Shown: positions 1-7,154, counted from the first letter of the stretch. The stretch is 8,493 bases of DNA from Verrucomicrobiales bacterium (GCA_023253575.1 JALRGB010000462.1:1-8493); one strand, 5' to 3'. A program made the numbers and translations. Notes: a model not told the origin generated them from the sequence alone.

Positions 1-1521
1 CTGGTGCCGGCCGTGGTCGCCTCCGCTCCCGCCACTATCCTTCCATTCGAGATCTTGCCGGTCACTCCGTCAAAAGTAACCATGCCTCAGGACTATGGGG
101 ATGCCGCTTCGGCCGTGTCCATGCCGTCGACCGCCGCCGGACGCGAAAATGCGTATCTGGAAGGCAACGGCTGGACCCCGCAAATCACCGTAAGTTACAC
201 CACTGAACGCCCCGGGGAATTTCCACAATATGTGCAAAGTTCGGTCTGGCCTGGGGTCTGCGCCCTCTGGTCCGAATCATTCCGCACCGGTCGGCCCATT
301 GGCGAAAATGCGGCCGGCGCCATGCCGGTTGGTTTCGCCTACTACGTCACCTTCGCTCCCGCACCCGGCGCCAACCGTGGAGTGATTCTCAATTCTTTCG
401 TGCTGGACGACTTAAACGGGTATTTCGATTCCGTGCCCCACGTTGTGAATTGGAGTGTTCGCCAAGGCTCGGCTCAGGGACCAGTCTTGGCTTCCGGCAC
501 GGCGAACGTCGCCAATGGTGAGAATGTCACCGTGCAAACGGGTTTGGCCGGTACCAAGCCCGGCTCCGAGCCGCGGGTCCTCGTGCTCCAGCGCATGAGC
601 GGCATCGAAGACGATCTAGCTCTGGATGATCTAGACTTCGATGAAATGGGTTTTGTCACGACTTCTTATAATACCGGTAGTCTGGGTGCCGCTGCCGATG
701 GATTAAATGCCGCAGGAGTCATTCTTAATCAAAAAGGAGCGATTGCCGATGGCATGGACTTTTCCAGCTATTATGCCGCCCAGCAGAATACGGCCATCCC
801 GTTCCTTCCAGAAGTAAACCCGCCATCCGACGCCGCTTTTACGATCGAATTCTGGGCGCAGCCCGAGGCCTCCGATAATGACGATGCCCCCGTCTTTAAT
901 CGTGTCTCCGAAGGAGACCGTTCGGGTTGGGTCTTTTTTCAGCGTGATCAAGCGACGGGCTGGAACTTGCGAATGTACGATGGTGTTGGCAGTAACGTCG
1001 GTTGGGATCTGACCGGTGGCCGCTACACGTTCAATAAATGGTCCCATGTTGTGGCCGTGTGGAATGGGAGTCAGGCCAGATTATACGTTGACGGTGCCGT
1101 CGCCGACACCACCAATGCCGCCGGTAAATCAGGGAATTATAATGCCAGTACCAGCGCCATTTTTTCCGTCGGGTCTTATGATAACGGCGGTAGTCCCATC
1201 AACGGTCGCGTCGATGAAGTCGCTTTCTACCCGTCAGCCTTGACCGGTGCCCAGATCCTCGCCCACTTCCGCGCCGCCACCGGTCCCTCCGCTGGCTCCT
1301 ACGCATCGCTGGTCAAAAGTGATGGCGCATTGATCTACCTGCAGCAAAATCCGCCCCAAATCAGCATCGCCACTGTCGACCAAAATCCCACGCTCACGTT
1401 CATCGGGGTGCTCTCACAGTCGCCCGATCTCGTCTCATGGTCGGTGCTCCCCGTCACCAGCCCATTCACTGTGCCCTCTGTCGAACGACCCGGGAAAATC
1501 TTCTTCCGCGCCGGCCGCTAG
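1..1521 (+). CDS. Secreted LamG-domain (concanavalin A-like) protein, 5' truncated
   Basis: The frame is open from the first base of the window and ends at TAG 1519-1521, so the gene starts upstream and its signal peptide is not visible. The GTG at 4 is only the first possible start inside the window; residues are counted from it (505 aa visible). Residues about 60-215 look like a beta-rich extracellular module ending in 'LALDDLDFDE', a pattern I associate with choice-of-anchor or PEP-CTERM-type modules. Residues about 222-425 match a LamG/laminin-G-3 jelly roll: 'FTIEFWAQP' (279-287), 'KWSHVVAVW' (345-353), 'LYVDG' (360-364) and 'GRVDEVAFYPSAL' (401-413). Residues about 440-505 form a short C-terminal module with 'SPDLVSW', 'SPFTVP' and 'FFRAGR', typical of exported Verrucomicrobia proteins. 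It is probably an extracellular or surface protein that binds glycans or protein partners. No catalytic residues are recognisable, and the ligand is unknown. Confidence 0.85.
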   Translation: MVPAVVASAPATILPFEILPVTPSKVTMPQDYGDAASAVSMPSTAAGRENAYLEGNGWTPQITVSYTTERPGEFPQYVQSSVWPGVCALWSESFRTGRPIGENAAGAMPVGFAYYVTFAPAPGANRGVILNSFVLDDLNGYFDSVPHVVNWSVRQGSAQGPVLASGTANVANGENVTVQTGLAGTKPGSEPRVLVLQRMSGIEDDLALDDLDFDEMGFVTTSYNTGSLGAAADGLNAAGVILNQKGAIADGMDFSSYYAAQQNTAIPFLPEVNPPSDAAFTIEFWAQPEASDNDDAPVFNRVSEGDRSGWVFFQRDQATGWNLRMYDGVGSNVGWDLTGGRYTFNKWSHVVAVWNGSQARLYVDGAVADTTNAAGKSGNYNASTSAIFSVGSYDNGGSPINGRVDEVAFYPSALTGAQILAHFRAATGPSAGSYASLVKSDGALIYLQQNPPQISIATVDQNPTLTFIGVLSQSPDLVSWSVLPVTSPFTVPSVERPGKIFFRAGR

Positions 1522-1642
1522 AAATTTCAAGGCCATCAGGCGCCCGCTTCCGAATCGGAGAGGCATCATCGCTGCTAGTCGCAGGGAACGCTATGCGCCA
1601 TATTTTTTGTAATTATGGCATTTATCACGAGGTTGACGCTTT

Positions 1643-1709
1643 AAAAGTGTCTGACCCTTTTTTCACTTAATAAAAGGACAGTCAAAAGTGTCTGACCCTT
1701 TTTTTCACT
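1643..1709. repeat. Two direct copies of an AAAAGTGTCTGACCC element
   Basis: Copy 1 is 1643-1667 and copy 2 is 1684-1709, separated by 16 bp. Both read AAAAGTGTCTGACCC, then a T-run, then CACT. They differ only in T-run length, six Ts against seven. The match is direct, not inverted. From memory, closely similar GTGTCTGACCC/GGGTCAGACAC motifs recur in many bacterial genomes, often next to REP-associated (IS200/IS605-like) transposase genes. No transposase is present here, so this could be a remnant or a non-autonomous element. Confidence 0.8.
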
Positions 1710-1777
1710 GGAGCTAGGAGATGCCCGCCGGTTGTCCGGCAAAATTTAAAGCTGCCCCCCGCTACAACCCTAGCTCC
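1710..1777. repeat. Nested inverted repeat next to the direct repeats
   Basis: A perfect 9-bp inverted pair, GGAGCTAGG (1710-1718) and CCTAGCTCC (1769-1777), encloses 50 bp. Inside it lies a compact hairpin, GCCGG (1727-1731), loop TTGT, CCGGC (1736-1740). The left arm begins directly after direct-repeat copy 2, so the two structures may be one composite element of about 135 bp. A GGAG tetranucleotide a few bases before the small hairpin recalls REP elements, but this is only a resemblance. There is no T-run after either arm on either strand, which argues against an intrinsic terminator. Confidence 0.6.
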
Positions 1778-1789
1778 CAGCCGCGATCA

Positions 1790-1809
1790 GGGCCGAGGGG
1801 AGGGAAGGG
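1790..1809 (+). other. G-quadruplex-type motif
   Basis: Four G-runs of at least three occur within 20 bases on the plus strand (1790-1792, 1797-1800, 1802-1804, 1807-1809) with loops of 4, 1 and 2 bases, meeting the usual G3+N1-7 definition. It lies about 15 bp past the stop codon of the 192-aa minus-strand gene, so that gene's transcript would carry the C-rich strand. It could affect transcription or replication locally; folding is not shown. Confidence 0.45.
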
Positions 1810-1824
1810 AAAAGGCCGCCCGGT

Positions 1825-2403
1825 TTACCCGTGCGCCATCGGAACGTCCACCAGCGGCCGTAAGGTCAACTCTGTGTGATCCACCCGAGGGAGGATTCCC
1901 TGACCGAGTTCACCACCAATCAAAGAGGTAAACGTCTGGCCAAGATCAATCAAAAATGCCGGCAGCGCAATCGTCTCGCCATTAATGTGCAGCCGCGGTA
2001 TGAACGTGCGGCCGTAGACCCACGCTTCTAAACTAATAAATAGCTCAGCCCCGGGGTCCTGCGGTGCGCTGTACACATATCCAACCACTCCGGAATCACC
2101 CAGTAGATCCTCCACCATTCCCGTCTCCGGATCAATGCTCACCCCAAGACCCGGACCCGTCACCCGGTCATTCAACGAATCCAAGGTCAGTAACCCAACA
2201 AAAATCTTCTGCCCATACTCTGTCGTGCGACCATCCACCCGCAACTTGAGCTGGGAGGCCGATGTCGGAAGCCGGCATGAATGAAGCCGCTGCGCCGCGA
2301 AAATTTCGCCGTTGCGCGAAAACAGCCGCGTGTGCGTGCTGGTCCGTGAATGATTCTGCCATCGAGCTTCCGCCAAGGTGCGGGCCACTTTAAGCGTTTG
2401 CAT
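1825..2403 (-). CDS. Hypothetical protein, 192 aa
   Basis: I do not recognise this protein. ATG at 2403-2401 is the first in-frame start, and the next methionine is at residue 96, so the start is fairly well constrained. No Shine-Dalgarno sequence precedes it. The product has no signal peptide or membrane segment. Residues 1-45 are rich in Arg, Thr and Ser; residues about 50-185 alternate hydrophobic and polar residues with several Gly and Pro turns, suggesting a beta-rich fold ('QKIFVGLLTLDSL', 'PRLHINGETIALPAFLIDLG'). It contains a single Cys (43). It lies 315 bp downstream of the CotH gene on the same strand, beyond tandem hairpins, so it probably has its own promoter. Its coding status rests on being the longest open frame here and on its ordinary composition; overlapping frames are shorter or look random. 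Confidence 0.6.
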   Translation of the reverse strand: MQTLKVARTLAEARWQNHSRTSTHTRLFSRNGEIFAAQRLHSCRLPTSASQLKLRVDGRTTEYGQKIFVGLLTLDSLNDRVTGPGLGVSIDPETGMVEDLLGDSGVVGYVYSAPQDPGAELFISLEAWVYGRTFIPRLHINGETIALPAFLIDLGQTFTSLIGGELGQGILPRVDHTELTLRPLVDVPMAHG

Positions 2404-2718
2404 GTGCGAAAAAATAAGGGTGTCAAAAAAAACGTCGCCATGAACGAATGAGAGGGGGAAACTTCGACGTCTGGTTGATAGATTAGAGGATGTTTATAAT
2501 AAATCAAATACTTTTTATAATTTTCACACTTTATGTCAATTTTTAGGGTGTAGTAGTCTTTTGAACTCGTCCGCAGCCGCTTCACACGCTCTTCGCATGC
2601 CTGCCGCGATCTCCGCTTTTCGGTGCATTCCGTTCCGCGGTCGCGTCAGCAGGCCTCATGGCTCTTTGATGATCATTCTTTGGTCATGATCATCCCTGCG
2701 ATGATTACCTTTTCGTGA
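2404..2718. other. Intergenic region upstream of the 192-aa gene
   Basis: The 315 bp between the CotH gene stop and the 192-aa gene start have no convincing gene. Open frames here on the minus strand are extensions of random frames with AT-biased, repetitive composition. From the CotH side the region holds two tandem hairpins, then about 100 bp of ordinary GC-rich sequence, then an AT-rich stretch with promoter-like hexamers, then about 80 bp of probable leader. Confidence 0.6.
2485..2545 (-). promoter_or_regulatory. AT-rich promoter-like region for the 192-aa gene
   Basis: The stretch is strikingly AT-rich compared with its surroundings. On the minus strand a perfect TTGACA lies at 2539-2534, and TATAAA-like sequences follow at about 2519-2514 and 2499-2494. 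The spacing from TTGACA to the nearest is 14 bp, shorter than the ideal 17, so the exact -10 is uncertain. The plus strand also has TATAAT sequences, but no gene lies downstream in that direction. Transcription toward the 192-aa gene is the likely use, with a leader of about 90 bp. Confidence 0.35.
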
Positions 2719-2723
2719 TCATC
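2668..2723 (-). terminator. Two tandem GATGATCA hairpins at the 3' end of the CotH gene
   Basis: Hairpin A pairs 2668-2676 (GATGATCAT) with 2686-2694 (ATGATCATC), a perfect 9-bp stem with a 9-base loop. Hairpin B pairs 2700-2708 (GATGATTAC) with 2715-2723 (GTGATCATC), 8 of 9 matching plus a possible G-U pair, with a 6-base loop. The arms are copies of one another, so the region is four alternating GATGATCA-like half-sites. Hairpin B includes the CotH stop codon (2719-2721). The stems are AT-moderate and no T-run follows on the minus strand, so they may act as an mRNA 3' end stabiliser or protein-binding site rather than a classical terminator. Confidence 0.5.
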
Positions 2724-5700
2724 CTTGAGGTTCTCCGGTGGTGGCGGTGACTCGTGTGCGCCAGTGCTGCCTAGTTCCGGGTGGGCTTTCCGGGGGTAGC
2801 CGGAAGACAATCTTTTCCCGCGAGCCGATTGTTTCGCGTGCGATCACCGTCATGGGGGGAGCGGGGGTCCATGTCATCAGATCTCGACTGTTTTCGAGGT
2901 GTATGGTCAGATGGGTCCGCCCGGTGGCGGCCCAGATCCAAATTTCCCGCCCCTCGGTCGTTTCGTGCAGAGAGGGCAGTCCTGTCACGTCGGGGCTGTC
3001 CGGATCGGAGCCGGTGGCATATTCAATCAGGCTGTTCAGGCCGTCGTGGTCCCGGTCGTCATCGTCTGATGGGATGGCATGGATTTGTTTCCAGTCAGGG
3101 TAGGATGGATCGTTATTCGCGTCCGGAGTGCCGGCGGGGTAGGTGCTGGCACGCCAGTTCAGTCCCTCGGCGGCCCAGTCGTCGGTGGCGGCCGCTTTTT
3201 CGGGAGAGATAAGCATTAGGCTGTGGCCGGTGCCGCTGGCTTGTGGCGGCCAAGGCAGGGTGGGGCGGTATGTCACCGAGCGGATGACCGCGCCCCCGGG
3301 TTGGATCAGGGTCAGCCGCTCTCCGGCCGCCGCAAGACCGCTGTCGTTGCGGAAATCCGATCTTCTCACCTTTTGGCGCTCGCCCGGAAAAAGGATCGTT
3401 TCAGGGGCAAAGGTGAAATCCAGACCCCGTGCGAATGAGCATCCTCCTAAATCGATCCGCTCCTTACTCACATTCATGACTTCCACGAATTCGTCGCCAG
3501 CCGGTCCAGTGCCCTCGGTTGGGCTGTAATGGATCTGGCTGATAATCAAGTTATCGGGGCCGGCCGGCAACAGGATACCCGTATGAAAACGCGCTTCATT
3601 CAGGGCGGACCACTCCGCATCGGCCGTGCGGCGCGCCCGCACGCGGATGTGCACCGGGCCGGTCACGATGAAGGAGGCTGGGGGCGGGTCCGTGATCAGT
3701 ATCGCCGACGGATGCAGCCCGCCTCCAAGGAGACGGGGGTCGTTGCCATCAAGGGTGGCATACATTTCCGTGCCCGGAGTGGTCGTGGTCACGATCGGCT
3801 GCGTTCCCGAGGCTACCGCACCACCGTGCTTTGCAAATTCCGGTGCTTCGATCGGGTACCACCCGCGCGCCCGGATTTGATTCAGGACCGCGGTGGGGCG
3901 CGATGGAATAAATGAATCGCGGATTCGTTTTATTTCCGTCATCCATTCGCCGTCACGGTCCCACGGCCTCTGGGTCGCGGCCGCCGGCTGCCAGCGCGCC
4001 GTCTCCGCCACCAGCGGCAATCGTAATTCGTTCACCCGGTGATCGAGGATCGATTGCGCTCGCTCAGGCTCCAGCACCCCTCCGTGAAAAAATGCCTTGT
4101 AGACGCGGTCGCGAAACAAGATCCGAAACTCCGCATGGTCCATCAGCGTCACATCATTGGTCGCTGTGGTCACCATCAGTCCGTCCGGCGGCATTACGCC
4201 CGGGCGCGGCGTGTTCACATAATACGGAGCCGTGGGAATCGTCAGGTTGGCATTGGCATCATTCCAGATCACATCGTTGTCGTACGAAAAAAAATTCCAG
4301 CCGCCCCGGTCCGGTAGCTTCGGCCCAGCCGCCATCCAGTTCTGGTTTGGATTCCAGTCCCACGCATTTCCCGCCCAAAAGTTGAGAATCATGAAATCAG
4401 CGAATTGCGGCAGGTCGATCCAGCGCGCCGCTTCTCCATAACCGGCGACCATCGCCGCGCGCAGTTTCCGCCACGTCGCCTGCCAGGTGGCTGATCCATT
4501 TTCCGAGGTATTAGCTCCGTTGGTGAAGTCATACTCGTCACTGCTGCCGCCCCGATAGCTCGCCATGAAATCGTCGTTGGGGTACTCCCGCCAATGATAA
4601 AGCCCGTGATAGCGACCGTTCATCCATAACTGCACATACCGGCAATGAGGCGCCGCATGCCCCATGTTGAGATGCAGGTCGTCCATCACCGGCGTGCGCA
4701 AATACATCGCATCCCCCTTGAACCCACTCATCGGCGGGTTCGCCGGCTCTCCCATCCAGAAAAAACTGTCATGCGATCCGCCGCGTAGCGCGATGCGGTC
4801 AAAGCGCCGCGCCGGAGCATGGTCGCGGGCGTAGGGATGATCGCGGAAAATGTCGTGGTCGAGCGTCGAGGCGCCATATTGCGACCGGAAAGACAGTCGG
4901 AAATTATTCTTGGGTGAACCAATGCTGTGTCCGCCCACCGCCTGAATCCCGCAATCAATTTGAAATCCTGGTTCCGCCCCTGACGGGTGAAAGAATTCCA
5001 CCGAAGCTGGCGTTTCCGTAGGCCCGGGAATGCTCGGGATCAGATTGATGGAAACTGCGGGTAATGACGCGAGTGATTCGCCCAGCAATGGTCCATACGT
5101 CGCATGGTTTTTGATGGCCGTCGTTTGCGTGCTGCTGTTGGTGTTGGTCTGGCTTACCAGTCCGTCGATGGCCGGTCCCGTCAGACCATTGAGAAAAAAA
5201 TACGAATGGGTCGCCACTCGCTGCAGCGCGGCGTCAGGATGAAATGCCGCCGCCCGGAGTCGACGAGTTCCGCGCGTCGTGCCCGCCGTGTCCGGCTGCA
5301 GCTTGATCGGACTTTCATAAATCAGGCCTGTCGTCGCCGTCGGCCGCGTTCCGTTCGTGGTGTAACGAATGACCGAGCCCGCCACCGATGCGGTCATCGA
5401 GACCTCCGGTGCATCCGTGTAAAACCCGCGCCCTTGGCTGAAGGCCACTTCGTTCAGCCCATGCTTGAAGACGGCGCCGTTGGCCGCCTTCGGCGTCGGC
5501 GTCAGATACCCTTGAGTCAGGCCGTCCGCCCCCCACCCATAGGCCAGATTGCTGAACTGCTCGCGCGGCGCAAAAGAATCCGCCACCACTCCGTCCGGTC
5601 GCACCAATGCCAGAAAATCACCCGCTCCCCCATCTATCCGAAAATTCGTGTGCACATTCCCCGTCGCCGGTCTCCGGTCTTTTCCGGAAGCAAAAACAAT

Positions 5701-5994
5701 GAGGAATTCACCCGGTGCCAGCAGTCGTGATGGGAAAATCCATCGCGCCAGATCGGTCGAATCATCAGTCAGACGCCAGCCCGCCAGATCAACCGCCCCT
5801 AACGAACGGTTGTGCAGCTCAATCCAGTCTTCCCTCACCCCAGCCTCATCACGCAGTCCCGCATCATTGCGGGCCACAAATTCATTGATCCGCACTTCCT
5901 GCGCTCCCGCACGGTTCACCCCCGCCGCCAGCCAGCCCACCACAACCAGCCCGATGAAAGAAAATCTCCAACCTCGTGATGATAACCCAATCAT
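2719..5994 (-). CDS. Exported multidomain protein: lamin-tail, chitobiase-like and CotH-kinase domains
   Basis: A 1091-residue protein counted from ATG 5994-5992. A TTG at 6009 and a GTG at 5997 are in frame upstream, but the ATG gives a standard signal peptide: SRGWR, a hydrophobic core 'FIGLVVVGWLAAG', and likely cleavage after AGA near residue 31. Domains follow in order. A lamin-tail domain lies at about 34-145 ('INEFVA', 'DWIELHN', 'DLAGWRLTDD'). A chitobiase C-terminal-like domain lies at about 180-265 ('IRYTTNGTRPT'). A CotH-kinase domain at about 310-645 has a Lys in 'PKNNFRLSF', Asp in 'NAWDWNPNQNW' and Asp in 'WNFFSYDND' at the family's catalytic places. A second chitobiase-like segment lies at about 717-805 ('MYATLDGNDPR') and a second lamin-tail domain at about 813-930. 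An Asp-rich 'DDDDRDHDGLNSLIEYATG' linker precedes a C-terminal module with 'SRDLMTW'. It should act outside the cytoplasm. CotH relatives phosphorylate spore-coat proteins, but the substrate here is unknown. It lies 107 bp downstream of the DUF4112 gene. Confidence 0.9.
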   Translation of the reverse strand: MIGLSSRGWRFSFIGLVVVGWLAAGVNRAGAQEVRINEFVARNDAGLRDEAGVREDWIELHNRSLGAVDLAGWRLTDDSTDLARWIFPSRLLAPGEFLIVFASGKDRRPATGNVHTNFRIDGGAGDFLALVRPDGVVADSFAPREQFSNLAYGWGADGLTQGYLTPTPKAANGAVFKHGLNEVAFSQGRGFYTDAPEVSMTASVAGSVIRYTTNGTRPTATTGLIYESPIKLQPDTAGTTRGTRRLRAAAFHPDAALQRVATHSYFFLNGLTGPAIDGLVSQTNTNSSTQTTAIKNHATYGPLLGESLASLPAVSINLIPSIPGPTETPASVEFFHPSGAEPGFQIDCGIQAVGGHSIGSPKNNFRLSFRSQYGASTLDHDIFRDHPYARDHAPARRFDRIALRGGSHDSFFWMGEPANPPMSGFKGDAMYLRTPVMDDLHLNMGHAAPHCRYVQLWMNGRYHGLYHWREYPNDDFMASYRGGSSDEYDFTNGANTSENGSATWQATWRKLRAAMVAGYGEAARWIDLPQFADFMILNFWAGNAWDWNPNQNWMAAGPKLPDRGGWNFFSYDNDVIWNDANANLTIPTAPYYVNTPRPGVMPPDGLMVTTATNDVTLMDHAEFRILFRDRVYKAFFHGGVLEPERAQSILDHRVNELRLPLVAETARWQPAAATQRPWDRDGEWMTEIKRIRDSFIPSRPTAVLNQIRARGWYPIEAPEFAKHGGAVASGTQPIVTTTTPGTEMYATLDGNDPRLLGGGLHPSAILITDPPPASFIVTGPVHIRVRARRTADAEWSALNEARFHTGILLPAGPDNLIISQIHYSPTEGTGPAGDEFVEVMNVSKERIDLGGCSFARGLDFTFAPETILFPGERQKVRRSDFRNDSGLAAAGERLTLIQPGGAVIRSVTYRPTLPWPPQASGTGHSLMLISPEKAAATDDWAAEGLNWRASTYPAGTPDANNDPSYPDWKQIHAIPSDDDDRDHDGLNSLIEYATGSDPDSPDVTGLPSLHETTEGREIWIWAATGRTHLTIHLENSRDLMTWTPAPPMTVIARETIGSREKIVFRLPPESPPGTRQHWRTRVTATTGEPQG

Positions 5995-6101
5995 CACCCC
6001 AAAAACCAAGTTCGTCAGCGAATGTCAACTAAAACCACCACCCGATCCCAAGCCTGCCTCGCCGCCATTTAAGATCCTCTCCCCGTCCTTGTCGCCCGCC
6101 G

Positions 6102-6686
6102 TCAGTTCCACCAATTCGAGATCAATCGGAAAACCGTCACCCAGACAGCAATGCTGGCCGCAAACAATAACCCGCATAAAACGGCCATCGTGATAAGCAG
6201 GATTTTCGTCTGCGGACTGGATGGCCCCGGTGGCTCCCCAGCGAGATGTCTCTGCAACAGCTGGTTATTGCGGGAGTTCGATCGAAACCAAATCGATGCC
6301 GCCGGCCCCAGCACAGGGATTAAATTGAGCAGCGCGTTTCCGACCATGTTGCCGGCCATGCGCACCAAAGTCCGGGCCGGGGCTCGATGCCGTACCGCCA
6401 TCAGCAAAATAGCGGCGCCAGCCGTGGTCGAGGCCGCATCGCCCAGTCCAGGTATGAGCGCCAGTAGGGGATCCAGACCAATGCGGATTTTCGTCCCAGG
6501 GATGTACAGTAAATCATCCAGCCATTTCGCAATAAAATGCGACAGCAGTCCGCGCAGATCAGCGACCTGCGGGCGCGCACTTTGAGCTGAGGTCGATGCC
6601 GATGTCGAAGATGCCGTCCGATACGGTCGACTCGAAGCCCCAGGCGGGATGATCTCATCTGGATCAATGGCTGGATGGTCAGACAT
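6102..6686 (-). CDS. DUF4112 family membrane protein
   Basis: A 194-residue protein starting at ATG 6686-6684. Residues 1-40 are polar and Ser/Ala-rich ('SSTSASTSAQSA'), probably disordered. Residues about 48-150 carry the DUF4112 signature: 'WLDDLLYIPGTKIRIGLDP' (55-73), 'LIPGLGDAAS' (77-86), 'VRMAGNMVGNALLNLIPVLG' (108-127) and 'FRSNSRNNQLL' (134-144). A strong transmembrane helix follows at about 162-188, ending in 'ISNWWN'. The two glycine-rich hydrophobic segments around 73-95 and 115-132 may also sit in the membrane. The family's biochemical role is not known to me. The gene lies 48 bp after the OsmC gene and 107 bp before the CotH gene on the same strand, so co-transcription is possible. 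No Shine-Dalgarno sequence is evident. Confidence 0.88.
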   Translation of the reverse strand: MSDHPAIDPDEIIPPGASSRPYRTASSTSASTSAQSARPQVADLRGLLSHFIAKWLDDLLYIPGTKIRIGLDPLLALIPGLGDAASTTAGAAILLMAVRHRAPARTLVRMAGNMVGNALLNLIPVLGPAASIWFRSNSRNNQLLQRHLAGEPPGPSSPQTKILLITMAVLCGLLFAASIAVWVTVFRLISNWWN

Positions 6687-6734
6687 CAGCGGAAGTCGGA
6701 GGGTATCCTGAAACGCAAAAAATGCCCTGACCGC

Positions 6735-7154
6735 CTAAGCCGGTACTCCCGTCCAATCGAAGGAAATCTCCTTATCAACTTCAGGATGAAGGCTTTGATG
6801 AACGGGGCAGGCCTGCGCCGCGGCCTCGAGAATCGCACGATCCGCGTGGTCTGCGGCGAGCGGAATGGTCAAACGGGTCACTATTCTGGCTATGCGGCGG
6901 GGGCCTTCGGTCGTCATGTGCTTTTCCACGGAGGCCGTCACCGCTGGTAGTTCATACCCCTTGCGCCGGGCGACAATCGCCATCGTCGTCACAATACAGG
7001 TCCCCAAGGCCGTAGCGACGAGGTCCGTTGGCGAAAAAGCCGCGCCCAGTCCCAAATTGTCGCGCGGAGCGTCCGTCGGCAGCTGGGCGCCACTCGGACC
7101 ATGCGTGGCCGTGCAATGAAGTGAGCCTTCATATTGAAGGGAGATCGAAACCAT
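6735..7154 (-). CDS. OsmC family peroxiredoxin-like protein
   Basis: A 139-residue protein from ATG 7154-7152 to TAG 6737-6735. Members of this family are cytoplasmic thiol-dependent hydroperoxide reductases that detoxify organic peroxides. The two redox cysteines are visible: Cys53 in 'ALGTCIVTTMAIVARRKG' and Cys116 in 'ACPVHQSLHP', the typical OsmC/YhfA-type motif. The segment 'AAFSPTDLVATALGTC' (38-53) is also characteristic. An upstream in-frame ATG at 7229 would add 25 residues (hydrophobic, Cys-rich) that do not belong to the family. The shorter start gives the usual length of about 140 residues, so I chose it. It heads the minus-strand cluster and is divergent from queF across 128 bp. 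The actual substrate is unproven; several family members are annotated only as OsmC-like. Confidence 0.9.
   Translation of the reverse strand: MVSISLQYEGSLHCTATHGPSGAQLPTDAPRDNLGLGAAFSPTDLVATALGTCIVTTMAIVARRKGYELPAVTASVEKHMTTEGPRRIARIVTRLTIPLAADHADRAILEAAAQACPVHQSLHPEVDKEISFDWTGVPA

Larger units (their letters stand above)
1522..1824. other. Intergenic region with a repeat cluster between converging genes
   Basis: This 303-bp stretch separates the plus-strand LamG gene from the minus-strand 192-aa gene, whose 3' ends face each other. I see no credible gene. A weak imperfect hairpin lies early in it (GCCATA 1597-1602 with TATGGC 1614-1619, T-rich loop) and might help end LamG transcription, but no classical GC stem followed by a T-run is present. 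The rest is occupied by the direct repeats, inverted repeats and G-tract listed separately. Confidence 0.7.

Noticed and set aside
1437..1670. 77-aa plus-strand open frame across the end of the LamG gene
   Set aside because: It overlaps the LamG gene in another frame, and its end, 'LKVSDPFFT', is simply the direct repeat translated.
2187..2585. 132-aa minus-strand open frame upstream of and overlapping the 192-aa gene
   Set aside because: Its first third is translated AT-rich intergenic DNA and the remainder is a shadow of the 192-aa gene; composition looks random.
2738..4441. Several plus-strand open frames of 69-157 aa opposite the CotH gene
   Set aside because: They are antisense to a well-supported multidomain protein, are Arg/Ser/Pro-rich, and show no motifs.
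6023..6028. TTGACA on the minus strand upstream of the CotH gene
   Set aside because: No -10 sequence follows at 16-18 bp, and the start codon comes only about 29 bp later, so a promoter is not supported.
5104..6193. Plus-strand frames of 208 and 214 aa opposite the CotH 5' part and its upstream gap
   Set aside because: Arg- and Ser/Pro-rich antisense translations without domain features; the opposite strand encodes a signal peptide and lamin-tail domain.
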